A program made the position numbers and the translations under genes. A stretch of 64,000 bases of DNA from NCBI GenBank assembly GCA_023014365.1, contig JAEBUN010000008.1, positions 1 to 64,000 on the forward strand, written 5' to 3'. Below, piece by piece: positions 1-9,049 of this stretch (position 1 is its first letter; each line of letters begins with the position of its first letter). The notes under the pieces are model-generated. The model was not told where the DNA came from and made no database searches. It was given only the letters and a program-made list of their open reading frames with translations. The DNA comes from Lepiota brunneoincarnata. Its lineage: Eukaryota; Basidiomycota; Agaricomycetes; Agaricales; Agaricaceae.

Positions 1-291
1 CTATATTTTACAAGATGGTAGGGGTCCTAGTACTCCTCCTATCCCCTTAATCACATGCAGCTGTGCCCACTCGTTTGGCCGCAACACCACTTTTTTGGAT
101 ATGGCCCTAATTGCTCTCTGGAGTGATTGGGCTGTGTACCACATATTTCTTGGGCGCTTAGCGCCCAATTTCACGGGTGTGTAGTGCACATTGGTGCGCT
201 TCCGTCCTATTATTTGCGTGGGAACGCAATCAGCAGTTCCCTTGCAATTTGCCAAGAGGTTGTTCCCTCTTGATTATCAACTTCCACCACC

Positions 292-897
292 ATGGAGTTC
301 TCTCTCAACAATGACTATGATCCATTTTTGGATGATGCTGTCGCTGATTTTATCCTGTCTGAGGCATCAGAGTGCTTTCTAGATCCCTCAGTTACACACT
401 CTATCCAGTTGCTGGACTCCAGTGACCGCAATACTGTCTCTCTTAGACAGGTATTGCTGCAGGCAAATATGCAACATTTTGCATATTTGCTCTGTGATAC
501 TTTCATCAGCAACAGCTACTCAGTTGCAGCTGCTGAGCCATCTATGCTGCACTCCCAGGGTGTTGTACCCCCTGAGCAGGTGCATGCCGCTATTTCTCTC
601 ATTGACTGAGTTACCCACTGGGTCCAACGCACTGCACTCACAAGGCCCCTCCCACCAGGAGGTGCTGAGCAACTTACACTGGCAGCTATGGAACTTCTCC
701 AGGCTGTCATGCACTTCCCTCAGGCTCTGCCACTAGTTGAGCAGATAGAGGCTTATGCGGCACAGCAGAGTTCTCCTCCGGTGGGGGACTCTGGCTATGC
801 CTCACTTTCACCAACGCATGCATCAGAGATATGCCCCAGCAAGGGGACATCTCATTCTCAAACAGGACGCCGGAGATCCCGGCGTCACCGTCTCTGA
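292..897 (+). pseudogene. Unknown 201-codon reading frame with one in-frame TGA
   Basis: The ATG at 292 follows CCACC, a good fungal start context. The frame runs to a stop at 895-897 and is broken only by TGA at 607-609. The two halves (105 and about 95 codons) are in the same frame. A CGA to TGA change at a CpG would explain the stop and fits CpG decay elsewhere in the window. The first half is acidic (DPFLDDAVADF near the N-terminus). The second half ends in a basic tail, GRRRSRRHRL, like a nuclear-localisation or nucleic-acid-binding patch. I recognise no domain. It may be the single protein of the small retroelement or a captured host fragment. Confidence 0.45.
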
Positions 898-1124
898 CCT
901 ATGTTAGAGGCGGTGTGTATTCTTGTATCAACCACTGATAAAGTGGATGGGCTTCCACTATGCCTAGGTTGCCCTTCGTTGCCAACATTGCGGTTGACCC
1001 TTTTCCCTTCCCTTTGGGAAGTTTACCTTGCTTCCATGGTTATTGTCCACCTACATGGGCATTTGCGGTGAATTAACATCATCATGCTACGCACATGGGG
1101 ACTATGGACCCTTGTTTATTTAGT

Positions 1125-1270
1125 AGGTCTTCAGACCTGCCCTTCTGCACTGGGCTCCCAGGGCCTGCAGATTTTATTCCCACAGGAATTCCCTGTGGTC
1201 TGCACTGGGCCCTTTTTAGGTTCCAGTATTTGTCTGGAGGGGAGTATGTAGTACATACTCCCTGCTCCAG
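1125..1270 (+). other. Cluster of perfect hairpins in the 3' region of the small retroelement
   Basis: There are three inverted repeats. AGGTCT/AGACCT lies at 1125-1138. CCACAGG/CCTGTGG lies at 1180-1198 around AATTC. A long stem lies at 1234-1270: CTGGAG and GGAGTATG pair with CATACTCC and CTCCAG around a 5-nt loop, with a 2-nt bulge. They could be RNA structures used for reverse-transcriptase recognition or RNA stability. Confidence 0.6.
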
Positions 1271-1540
1271 CCACTGTCCCCTGGGAAGGTGTGGTAGTAG
1301 AGTGGGCTACTGGGTGGGACCCCATGTGTCTGGTGCCCTTCGGGTGCAGGCATGTGCTAACCACTGGGTAGTCTCCCACTTGTTTCTCCGCTTCTTACAG
1401 GCAGTTCCCTCCTGAGCTTGGGGTGACGCAAGCTTGCATTGGCAGGCATGCCAGTATGTAGGGTGGACTTTGTAGCTACTTGCCCCCTGTAGTAGGTAGT
1501 TGCACACGGCCTCCCATTGCAGCCCACGTTATAAATTGCA

Positions 1541-1579
<39 letters not shown>

Positions 1580-1581
<2 letters not shown>

Positions 1582-1670
1582 CGCAGCAACAGGAATAATC
1601 CTCCCGCAGAAAAAAGTGCCTCCGATAGCTCCCTATCGGTGTGTGGTTAAGAATAGCATGCATCATCCAG
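1580..1670 (-). mobile_element. LINE-A ORF2 C-terminal fragment
   Basis: The reverse strand matches the CCHC-containing C-terminal coding region of LINE-A (compare 26620-26700 on the same strand). It lies directly after the poly(A) at 1579, so it is part of the sequence into which the first element was inserted. It is too short to be functional. Confidence 0.6.
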
Positions 1671-1873
1671 GCCCCATTTGCCGCGTTCCATCCTCCTCTA
1701 ACCCTGACAGGGATGAGGTTGTTGGGGCGCCCAAGCATCCAGAGTGGCTGTGTTTGTTCCACCCTCCTTCTTCCCCGGATCAGCCCCCTCAGGTTATAGC
1801 GTATGTACATAACCGGATGATGCGGCTCTGGCCCTTGCTTCAACATGATGTCGTCAATCACTGTGATGCCATG

Positions 1874-1877
1874 GCGG
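1874..1877. repeat. Target-site duplication of the Gypsy element (left copy)
   Basis: The left copy is GCGG at 1874-1877 and the right copy is GCAG at 15743-15746; the one mismatch is again a CpG transition. Joining the flanks through one copy gives ATGGCGGTCTCCATG, which matches the uninterrupted LINE at 57446-57460 in position and frame. Confidence 0.75.
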
Positions 1878-2656
1878 TGATACGCCGATTTCACGCCTAT
1901 ACATGAATTCCGTACTCCGGAACGATTCTCTACATAGAATCATTGGCTATATCATTAAAGAACTCTATAGAGGATTGGTACTATATCCCGTAGTAGCCAG
2001 TTCGACCGAACTGAGGATATTCGAGCCTCAGAAGTGTTCAAACCAGCTCATTATCACTAAGCTTAGTGAACCAAGCTATCAGAACGCTCTCCGGAGGGAT
2101 TCAGGACTCTACATAGCCTATCGAGTATACCCCGGTCGCATCCAGGGACCTTACGAGCAGTTTTCTGATGAACCCAAATGCGTTTGAACATAAAAGAATG
2201 TACCTAGCGGCTGTCGCAGGCGTATTACGTCTATAGTGAGTTCAATAATGATGACCGGACCACGGAACGGAACATCCAACGTTCGGGAGGCAATACCCGA
2301 TGCCCAAAACCCTAGAAACATCAAAGACTCCTAATTAACGAGTGCTTTGTGGGTCCCGGCACTTCGGCATTCTGCTTAACTGAGATTAATTACAACGGAT
2401 CAAGGGATTGTCCATCCGCTATACATTCCGATCATAATTGATCCGGAAACTTAACGCGCTCGCATGGACGCAGAATAATGCAGCCGAGCACGGAGCACGT
2501 CTGGCTGGATTGCCATTCGTTAATCAGAGAAAAACCCATAACCCAGGGTGAGGTAGAAATGCTGCCGAACCTTCCAAAATGTTCTACAGTGCCTGTAACA
2601 ATTAAGCTTATTGTTTTCTATTTCATATTTACTATCTCTCATATGTATCTAAACAA

Positions 2657-2664
2657 TATAAATA
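2657..2664 (+). promoter_or_regulatory. LTR TATA box
   Basis: TATAAATA in the 5' LTR (the copy in the 3' LTR is at 15328-15335), about 520 bp from the LTR end. It is the only good TATA match in a position that leaves a plausible R-U5. The transcript start would be near 2690 (inferred). Confidence 0.55.
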
Positions 2665-2800
2665 CGGTCACACTTGTTCGTGGAGAAGAGAGAGGTCTCA
2701 CCCCCGCTTCCACACGCAAGTCTGCAAGCTGTGATCAAGAACGGTTTCAGAGGGCTATTTAGTGTGCGTCGTTAAGTGTGATTTCTTCGGTCGTCGACCA

Positions 2801-2912
2801 ACCCAGGGACAGAGACAGAGACCAGAGTTCAGAGTTTAGAGTTCCAGAGTGCTAGAGACAGAGACAGAGACAGAGACCAGAGTTCAGAGACCAGAGACCA
2901 GAGACCAGAGAC
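2801..2912. repeat. CAGAGA/CCAGAGA minisatellite in the 5' LTR only
   Basis: Degenerate 6-8 bp units (gagaca, gaccaga, gttcaga) repeat across about 110 bp. The 3' LTR has only the single junction GACCAGAGACCC here. It is downstream of the TATA box, so it would lie in the transcribed leader. Confidence 0.8.
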
Positions 2913-3099
2913 CCAGCGCTTTGAATTGACAGGGATTGTCCTTTCATTGTTGCACCGTATGGCTAAGATAACTTCAACGGCTGTTCGTTAACCTCTAAAA
3001 ACACTACTCTCTTGAATTTCGCTGTCAGAACGCACCCCCAGAACACCCTAAAAGACGAAACTGTTCATTATCTATCTCATTCCACTTGTATTAGCTTAA

Positions 3100-3744
3100 G
3101 CTTATCGAATAGCGGCTAAGCTTAGTGAAAACGAGCCCCCTATCTATATTAAAACCTACGAAAGTTTCTACCTTTTCATCTGGAGCCCACCGCAAGGGGG
3201 GTTTTCAGTTGAATTTCACGAGACAAACACCAAAAAGACTTGGACACTGGCCCGCCTTTCACCTGCGAAGCAGAAAAAGGTTCAAGCAAAGACCGTAAAG
3301 TCACCCAAAACGTCCTTCGAGAACAGTCTCAGGAAGGTCGACCCCCCAAAACAGAGAACTACTCGGAATTCCAATCGTCCAGAAGGTTCTGAAGGCCTCA
3401 TTGCCGCTAGTACCTCTCGAAAGCGAAAAGATCCCGTTAACTCTCTAGCTGCGAACACAGCAAGTGGTTCAGCAGTTGCAGTATTGAGAGAAGTCGCACC
3501 GCCAACCTCTACTGCTCCCAGAATTACACTAAGGCTTCCAGCCTCAGCTCACAACATAGCGCATATTCTGCGCACCGAAAGCCAGGACGGCCAGACCGTT
3601 CCTACGCTAAGCTTAGCGGTTACAAACCAAAACTCGTTTCATACGAACCCTCCTGGTGCCTCTACGGTACCACAGATATCACAGTCAACTCTGACTGTAC
3701 AGACAAACCAAACTACGCCGTCTACGACGACTACAGCTAAAAAA
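3100..3744 (+). other. Open, AUG-less N-terminal extension of the gag frame through LTR end and PBS
   Basis: In the gag frame there is no stop from 3100 to the first ATG at 3745 (215 codons). The upstream stop is the TAA of the TAAGCTTA at 3097. The translation from about 3230 looks protein-like and basic (for example TSRKRKDPVNS). It could be read from a non-AUG start, or joined to an upstream AUG by splicing. The leader from the TATA box to 3745 has a single ATG (2958), which is a CpG-decayed ACG in origin. Confidence 0.5.
3181..3198 (+). other. Primer-binding site
   Basis: TGGAGCCCACCGC begins two bases after the LTR end. PBSs of this class start with TGG, complementary to the CCA end of a tRNA. 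I cannot assign the tRNA from memory. Confidence 0.6.
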
Positions 3745-5226
3745 ATGGGACACGAGCGTATGCCAATTCCCTTTAGCAATAATGCTCCCAGATGGGATGC
3801 ATCAAAACCACAGACATTGAGAAATTATCTCTGGACGCTTGAACGGCTCTTCACGATAACGAAGACGACGGACGATGCAGAAAGGATAAATTGGGCAGTG
3901 TCATATGTGGACCAGGATATCTGTGAAGAGTGGATGAGTTTTGTGGAGTTCCCAGCAGGAAGCTGGACAGGCTTCGTAGAGAGATTGAAGAAAGAGTATC
4001 CCGAGACTGTGGCAGCCGAGCAGGGCTCAGTGCGACAATTGAGGGAACTCTGCACAGAGAGTAGAGGCATTGCAATGAATGAGGAGCATAGAGTCTTAGA
4101 CTTCAAAAGGCGATTCATCCTAGAAGCAGAGAAGTGCCTGAAGTCGCCGGCGGTAGTCTCGAACCGAGAGCTAGTCGAGTTATTTACGAGCGCACTGGAC
4201 TCCGTGTTCCAGGACGTACTCAATGCGAGATTAGCGATCACCGGGGCGCATAGAACCGCGAGCGATGGGTCGGCACTAACTGCGAAGGATTTACGCGAAG
4301 AGGACCCCTATGATTGGAGGATCGTCGTGGATAAAGCCGTCGAAATTTCGATTGGCAAAACACTTATGCGATCCCTTCATCAGGATTCAAGGCCGGTGAA
4401 CTCGGCATCAATGAGCCATCCACCTGCGACGTCCGGAACAGGGACTTATGACCCTGTAGTAAAGCGAGAGCTGCAAAGCTTAAAACAGAAGTTTCAGGAT
4501 GAAGTCTTGCAGATGGCAGGCGGTCTCGCTGAGCTTAAGGACCTCATGAATATCCAGGGGCATACCTTAAAATCATACTTAGAGAGTTTGGCGAAAGAAG
4601 GACATAATCATGCCGGTTATAATCACGCTCAGAGGAATACCGGAAGTGGGTCGGCAGGGTCACTTTCCGATCGCAAGTGTTTCTACTGCTGGTTATTAGG
4701 GCATATTTGGTTATTCTGCCCGGACATGGAGGCGGATAAACAAGCTGGCCGAATTAGAGTCGAAGGGAACAAAATATATATGGGAGATGGCTCGAGTATC
4801 CCTCGAGGAGAAGGGCCTATTAAAGAGAAAGTGGCAAAGTACTATGCGACAAAGGGACAACTCTTCGTTCAGATACCAGAACTGCCGGAGGTTGAGCCTG
4901 AGTTACCGCAAGTGCCAACATCAGCGGTGTTTGCACAGAGAGCATTCCCGAGGTCAGAAAACCAAAGGTCACCAGCGGAAGAAGAAGTCCGCCGTCTGAA
5001 GCAGCGCATGGAAATGTTAGAGACAGTTGCCATCCACGCCGGGAGTGCCCCAAAGGTTAAGCTTATGACCAGAAAGGATGATAATGTCGAGATACAGTCT
5101 TTGGCCAAGCAATTGGCCCAGATACAGGCTAAGCTTAGTGGTTTGACGGATGGTACGCCCTCGGCAAGCCAGTATTTGGACACCAGGAGTGGCGCGAAGA
5201 CTTGGAACTCGGAGTCGGGTTTCTAA
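3745..5226 (+). CDS. gag: Gag capsid/nucleocapsid protein
   Basis: Gag forms the cytoplasmic virus-like particle and packages element RNA. From the first ATG the protein is 493 aa. Residues from about 10 to 250 look like a capsid region (PRWDASKPQTLRNYLWTLE at the start). A zinc knuckle of CX2CX4HX4C type follows at about residues 312-325 (C, C, H and C all present), then a charged region with a predicted coiled coil (EEEVRRLKQRMEMLE). The start is chosen because it is the first usable ATG in the leader and lies just before the conserved region, but the frame is open well upstream. It ends at TAA 5224-5226, immediately after a slippery heptamer. It contains TAAGCTTA at 5058 and 5130. Confidence 0.85.
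   Translation: MGHERMPIPFSNNAPRWDASKPQTLRNYLWTLERLFTITKTTDDAERINWAVSYVDQDICEEWMSFVEFPAGSWTGFVERLKKEYPETVAAEQGSVRQLRELCTESRGIAMNEEHRVLDFKRRFILEAEKCLKSPAVVSNRELVELFTSALDSVFQDVLNARLAITGAHRTASDGSALTAKDLREEDPYDWRIVVDKAVEISIGKTLMRSLHQDSRPVNSASMSHPPATSGTGTYDPVVKRELQSLKQKFQDEVLQMAGGLAELKDLMNIQGHTLKSYLESLAKEGHNHAGYNHAQRNTGSGSAGSLSDRKCFYCWLLGHIWLFCPDMEADKQAGRIRVEGNKIYMGDGSSIPRGEGPIKEKVAKYYATKGQLFVQIPELPEVEPELPQVPTSAVFAQRAFPRSENQRSPAEEEVRRLKQRMEMLETVAIHAGSAPKVKLMTRKDDNVEIQSLAKQLAQIQAKLSGLTDGTPSASQYLDTRSGAKTWNSESGF
5217..5223 (+). promoter_or_regulatory. Gag/pro -1 ribosomal frameshift site
   Basis: G_GGT_TTC fits X_XXY_YYZ and sits in the gag zero frame (codons GGT 5218-5220, TTC 5221-5223), directly before the stop TAA. 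A -1 slip leads into the protease frame, which is open from here to 6335. No downstream pseudoknot was tested. Confidence 0.75.
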
Positions 5227-6335
5227 AGGGTTCGAGGAAGGAGCCGGCTCTGAAGAAGAAGGTCGCCTTTGCCAGAGGACAGACTCCTGAGGACGCGTCG
5301 GATTCCGAGCGATCAGAAGAATCAGAAAATGAGGAAATAGGGCAGACAACAGAGAAACCAATGCGTGCTGCAGCAGGAGAATTACCATATAGAAATGTGA
5401 AACCACTGCGCCCGGTCGTTGAGGTACCACCACTACCTGTCAGAAGGATGGAACCATCCAAGAAGGAGCCTGCGTATAAGCACCAGGCCCCTATAGAGAG
5501 GAATGTCAATGTTGAGGAAGTACTCAGCAGGGTATTGAAGCGAGAAGCCTCAGTATCGCATGGAGAACTCTTGGCCTTGTCACCGATATACAGGAATGCT
5601 TATAGAGAGCGCATTATGAGAAAACGGGTACCCACGAGTCAAAGCTTAATAGCAGGAGTAGGGCCCGGGGACGATAATACAGAAGATATAGAGATTAATA
5701 GTGGGCCAGTACAAGTCATGATAACGGAGTTGGCAGATGGCTCTCGGAAGTATGATACGGTGCTCCGAGAAGGCTTGGCAACCCAAGCCTGGGTAGCTCA
5801 GGATCCAATCATGCAGTACTTGGAGTCACTGCCCCGAAGAGATAGGGGACGGCAAGTGTTTATTGCGAAAGAATGCGAGTCGTTGAGAGTAGTGCCAACT
5901 CTGATAAATGGGATTTGGCAGGAAGAGGCCTTGCTAGATAGCGGGTCACAGATCGTCTCCATGAGTCAGGAAGCGGCGATTGCATGTCAAGTTTCTTGGG
6001 ACCCAGATACTACGATAAATTTGCAGAGTGCGAATGGGCAGGTTGAAAAGACTTGTGGATTGGCAAAGAACGTAGGCTTTACCTGCGGGGGAGTCACAAT
6101 CTATTTGCAAGTTCACATCGTTCATAGCCCCGCGTATCGAGTACTCCTGGGACGACCCTTTGATGTAATGACGGCTAGCGAAGTCAGGAATAGCGCCAGT
6201 GGCGAGCAAACCTTGGTTATTACGGACCCAAATACCAGAGAAAGGGCTGTGTTACCAACTTATGCTCGAGGAGAGTGTAATCCTCCTAAGCTTAGGGAAA
6301 ACAGTCAAAATTTTCAAGAAACCTCGATGAGTTGA
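5223..6335 (+). CDS. pro: Retroviral-type aspartic protease (pro frame)
   Basis: The protease cleaves the Gag-Pro-Pol polyprotein. The frame is -1 relative to gag and has no ATG of its own at the right place, so it is expected to be made as Gag-Pro. After an acidic linker of about 150 residues, the active site reads LLDSGSQIVSMS (Asp codon at 5937-5939), and the hydrophobic flap-side motif LLGRPFDVM lies near 6150. This is the usual spacing of a monomer that dimerises to form the active enzyme. It ends at TGA 6333-6335. A second slippery site at 6308-6314 lies just before the stop. It contains TAAGCTTA at 6287. Confidence 0.85.
   Translation, partial: LKGSRKEPALKKKVAFARGQTPEDASDSERSEESENEEIGQTTEKPMRAAAGELPYRNVKPLRPVVEVPPLPVRRMEPSKKEPAYKHQAPIERNVNVEEVLSRVLKREASVSHGELLALSPIYRNAYRERIMRKRVPTSQSLIAGVGPGDDNTEDIEINSGPVQVMITELADGSRKYDTVLREGLATQAWVAQDPIMQYLESLPRRDRGRQVFIAKECESLRVVPTLINGIWQEEALLDSGSQIVSMSQEAAIACQVSWDPDTTINLQSANGQVEKTCGLAKNVGFTCGGVTIYLQVHIVHSPAYRVLLGRPFDVMTASEVRNSASGEQTLVITDPNTRERAVLPTYARGECNPPKLRENSQNFQETSMS
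6308..6314 (+). promoter_or_regulatory. Pro/pol -1 ribosomal frameshift site
   Basis: A_AAT_TTT fits X_XXY_YYZ in the protease zero frame (AAT 6309-6311, TTT 6312-6314), 19 nt before the pro stop. The RT frame is open from 6296, after TAG 6293-6295, so a -1 slip here enters it cleanly. No ATG opens the RT frame at this point. Confidence 0.7.
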
Positions 6336-9049
6336 CTGAGGGACAAGGAGAGGTGGCTTGTATAATAGACTATGATGATGAGAAGGGCCCTGTCGTCGCA
6401 CAAACACTAAGCTTAGCAAAAGGAAGCTTCTCAGAGGCCGAGCTACAGCTAATGTTCATTGACCGAGTCATACGTGATGAGGACTGCCCACAGGAAGATA
6501 AAGCAACGGCGTTATTGTGCCTAGGACGCATAGCCAACGCGCAGGGCACAGAGGACCAGGGAATAACTGTCTTCGAAACAGAAGAAGATGACAAAGATAC
6601 GGTACAATGCCTGGCTGGGAAGAAATATAAACCAGTAGCCTTAAAAGTGAGGCCAGTGTTGGGTGATCTACCGGAGAGATTCAGGATAAAACGAGAAATA
6701 AAAGGGGACCCACTGGCAGAAATGCCTGAGCTTAGCGTGCATCCTCCAGAGTTTGTCCCGACAGGCAGATATACGGAGGAGCGTAAGCTTAAGCTGGACG
6801 AAGCCCATGCAGGGGATTTCTTGTGGCCAGAGGAAAGAAAGCTGATGCACCACATCATGATGCTTCAAGAAAAGGCATTCGCCTGGACAGATGAGGAAAA
6901 GGGATGTTTTAGGGAAGATTTCTTCCCGCTGATCGAGATACCAACGGTAGAACATACTCCGTGGGTTGAGAAACCCATTCCGATTCCACCAGCGATCTAT
7001 GATGAAGTTTGTGCCATTATAAAGAGAAAGATTAGTGCTGGTGTATACGAGCCGTCGAACTCATCCTATAGATCCAGATGGTTCTGTGTGGTGAAGAAAG
7101 ATGGGAAAAGTTTGAGACTGGTACACAGCTTGGAACCGCTGAACAAAGTGACAATAGCGCATTCAGGACTGCCGCCAGCAACGGAAGATTTGGCAATGCA
7201 CTTCACAGGCAGAGCTTGCGGAGGCATTCTGGATCTATATGTTGGCTATGACGAACGACTGTTAGCTGAGTCATCTCGGGACTTAACAACGTTCCAGACG
7301 CCTTTTGGAGCGCTACGCTTAGTGACGTTACTCATGGGATGGACCAATTCAGTGCCTATATCTCATGAGGATGTAACAGCGATCCTAACCAGTGAGATAC
7401 CAGAATACACGATGCTGTACATAGATGATGTACCTATCAGAGGACCCAAAACTAGATATGAGTTGCCAGATGGCACGGAAGAGACGCTGAAAGAAAACCC
7501 AGGGATCCGACGATTTGTATGGGAACACATGCAGACAGTCAATAGGATTCTACAGAGGATGAAATACGTAGGAGGAACCTTCTCTGGGCCCAAGACGACT
7601 ATCTGTGCTGATGAAATCACCGTAGTGGGTTTTGAATGCTCTTATAAAGGACGGTTGCCTGCCACAGACACCATTGGGAAGATATTAAGATGGGGGGATT
7701 GCGAGAATGTCTCCGAGCTAAGGGGTTTTCTAGGAACAGCTACGCGCTGCAGGAATCATATCCCGAAGTTCATAGCCATTGCTGCACCCCTATATGAAAA
7801 GCTTAAGAAAGGGCAAGAGTTTGAATGGGGAGAAAATGAACGGAAAGCACAGCAGGAGCTGAAAGAAGCGATTCAACACTGTTTCCCGACCAGGAACCCC
7901 GAATTCCCGAGTAAACAACCCATAGTAGTAGCCGTGGATACCTCATGGAGGGCGGTGGGATACTACATATATCAGCGAGATGGAGAAGACGCTAAGCTTA
8001 TACATTATGCGAAGTTTGGGTCAATATTGTTGGACGAGAGACAGCAGAGGTATTCTCAGCCCAAGCGAGAGCTATGCGGCTTAAGAATGGTGCTGGAACA
8101 GGAGAAATATTTGTTGTGGGGATCGAGAAATCTAGTAGTGGAAACAGACGCGAAGTTTCTCTTTGGGATGTTAAACAACCCAGGAAAACTCCCGAACGCT
8201 ACTGTAAACCATTGGGTGGACTTCATTAGATCGTTCCACTTCACGCTAGTACACAAAGAAGGAAAGACATTTGGGCCGGATGGACTGTCCAGACGACGTT
8301 ACTATCCCAGTGATGAGACAGCCCGTCGTTTCGACGACGGATCCGAGGACGAGGGAGAGGAGTTCGAGTTGATCAAAGGAGATCCGGGGGCTGCGGATCC
8401 GTTACCCTTGGAAGCCTTCTGTGATGAGATCGACAGTCGCTCTGGCTTCTACCAGGGTCTGGCGCGTGATGTGTATGATTTTGAGTATGAGCTGGATCAA
8501 GCTCGGGAAGAGTACTTGGATGAACAACAGGCTAAGCTTAGGGTTATAGAAGACCCAGCGTGCCCAGAAAACCACCGACAAGTACTAAGCTTAATGACGG
8601 ATGTCAGGCTAGTGCCAGATTTCGAAGAGGAAAAGTTGACCGAGATAGAGGAAGCGTATGATGAATCGCGTAGGACAGATACAGCACGAATACAAGACGG
8701 AAGAATACCCAAAGTCAGGGAATACCTGAAAACAGGGGGCAGTAGCGCAGCTGAAGGCTTGGATGAGCCGGATCTGCGTAAGCTTAAGCATATGGTGGAG
8801 CATTTCTTCTTGGACGAAGAGGGGAGACTGTATAGGATGAGCCCTAGCGGTCAGCATCAGCTAGTAGTGGATAAGGAGCAACGTATGTATATGTTGCGAG
8901 CCAGCCACGACTTCCTAGGACACAGGGGAATATACGCAACCACTAAGCTTATAACGCAGAGGTTCTGGTGGCCGGAAGTTGAAGGAGACGTAACTTGGTA
9001 TGTGCAATCGTGCCATCTATGCCAGGCAACGACAAAAGGCGATCATTGA
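6314..9049 (+). CDS. pol: Reverse transcriptase, RNase H and N-terminal integrase zinc finger
   Basis: This copies element RNA into DNA inside the particle. In order it has: a linker; RT with [17 protein letters not shown], the first catalytic Asp in GILDLY (7232-7234), the palm segment [13 protein letters not shown], and YIDD at 7418-7429 with the two catalytic aspartates; RNase H beginning VAVDTSW (Asp 7937-7939); and the integrase HHCC finger (HDFLGHRG ... CHLC at the end). It is entered by -1 frameshifting from pro. The frame ends at TGA 9047-9049 because of one extra G at 9026, just after the last zinc cysteine. The core integrase continues in the next frame. TAAGCTTA occurs at 6408, 6784, 7993, 8533, 8586, 8779 and 8944. 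Confidence 0.9.
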   Translation, partial: SRNLDELTEGQGEVACIIDYDDEKGPVVAQTLSLAKGSFSEAELQLMFIDRVIRDEDCPQEDKATALLCLGRIANAQGTEDQGITVFETEEDDKDTVQCLAGKKYKPVALKVRPVLGDLPERFRIKREIKGDPLAEMPELSVHPPEFVPTGRYTEERKLKLDEAHAGDFLWPEERKLMHHIMMLQEKAFAWTDEEKGCFREDFFPLIEIPTVEHTPWVEKPIPIPPAIYDEVCAIIKRKISAGVYEPSNSSYRSRWFCVVKKDGKSLRLVHSLEPLNKVTIAHSGLPPATEDLAMHFTGRACGGILDLYVGYDERLLAESSRDLTTFQTPFGALRLVTLLMGWTNSVPISHEDVTAILTSEIPEYTMLYIDDVPIRGPKTRYELPDGTEETLKENPGIRRFVWEHMQTVNRILQRMKYVGGTFSGPKTTICADEITVVGFECSYKGRLPATDTIGKILRWGDCENVSELRGFLGTATRCRNHIPKFIAIAAPLYEKLKKGQEFEWGENERKAQQELKEAIQHCFPTRNPEFPSKQPIVVAVDTSWRAVGYYIYQRDGEDAKLIHYAKFGSILLDERQQRYSQPKRELCGLRMVLEQEKYLLWGSRNLVVETDAKFLFGMLNNPGKLPNATVNHWVDFIRSFHFTLVHKEGKTFGPDGLSRRRYYPSDETARRFDDGSEDEGEEFELIKGDPGAADPLPLEAFCDEIDSRSGFYQGLARDVYDFEYELDQAREEYLDEQQAKLRVIEDPACPENHRQVLSLMTDVRLVPDFEEEKLTEIEEAYDESRRTDTARIQDGRIPKVREYLKTGGSSAAEGLDEPDLRKLKHMVEHFFLDEEGRLYRMSPSGQHQLVVDKEQRMYMLRASHDFLGHRGIYATTKLITQRFWWPEVEGDVTWYVQSCHLCQATTKGDH

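Larger units (their letters stand above)
1..1579 (+). mobile_element. Non-autonomous retroelement with LINE-A-like 3' end and poly(A) tail
   Basis: The segment ends with CCCACGTTATAAATTGCAG, then ATTT and a 34-nt poly(A) run at 1546-1579. This matches the terminus of the LINE-A copies elsewhere (for example 20856-20895), but nothing upstream resembles LINE ORF1 or ORF2. It carries one short reading frame (292-897) and a run of perfect hairpins before the tail. I read it as a small element, or a retrotransposed transcript, that shares the LINE-A 3' recognition end. Its 5' end is not identified and may lie outside the window. An 84-codon minus-strand frame at 1-255 is also open but has no recognisable features. 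Confidence 0.5.
1878..3178 (+). repeat. 5' LTR of the Gypsy element
   Basis: It is 1,301 bp, beginning TGATACGCC and ending CCTTTTCA. It differs from the 3' LTR by 13 substitutions, all C/T or G/A at CpG positions, and by about 107 bp extra at 2801-2912. It contains four TAAGCTTA palindromes (2058, 2603, 3097, 3117) and a TATA box. Confidence 0.95.

Noticed and set aside
1..255. 84-codon minus-strand frame at the window start
   Set aside because: Complete but with no recognisable domain and no second line of evidence. I mention it only under the first element.
1903..2187. 94-codon frame in the 5' LTR, repeated in the 3' LTR (14574-14858), and a second 94-codon pair at 2478-2762 and 15149-15433
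   Set aside because: Both frames are present in both LTRs only because LTRs are copies. They lie upstream of or across the TATA box, have no recognisable domain, and the CpG changes between LTRs alter amino acids freely.
3825..4241. Minus-strand frames inside gag, RT and integrase (for example 3825-4241, 6370-6858)
   Set aside because: They are shadows of the sense coding frame with no splice model or domain, unlike the two antisense genes beyond integrase.
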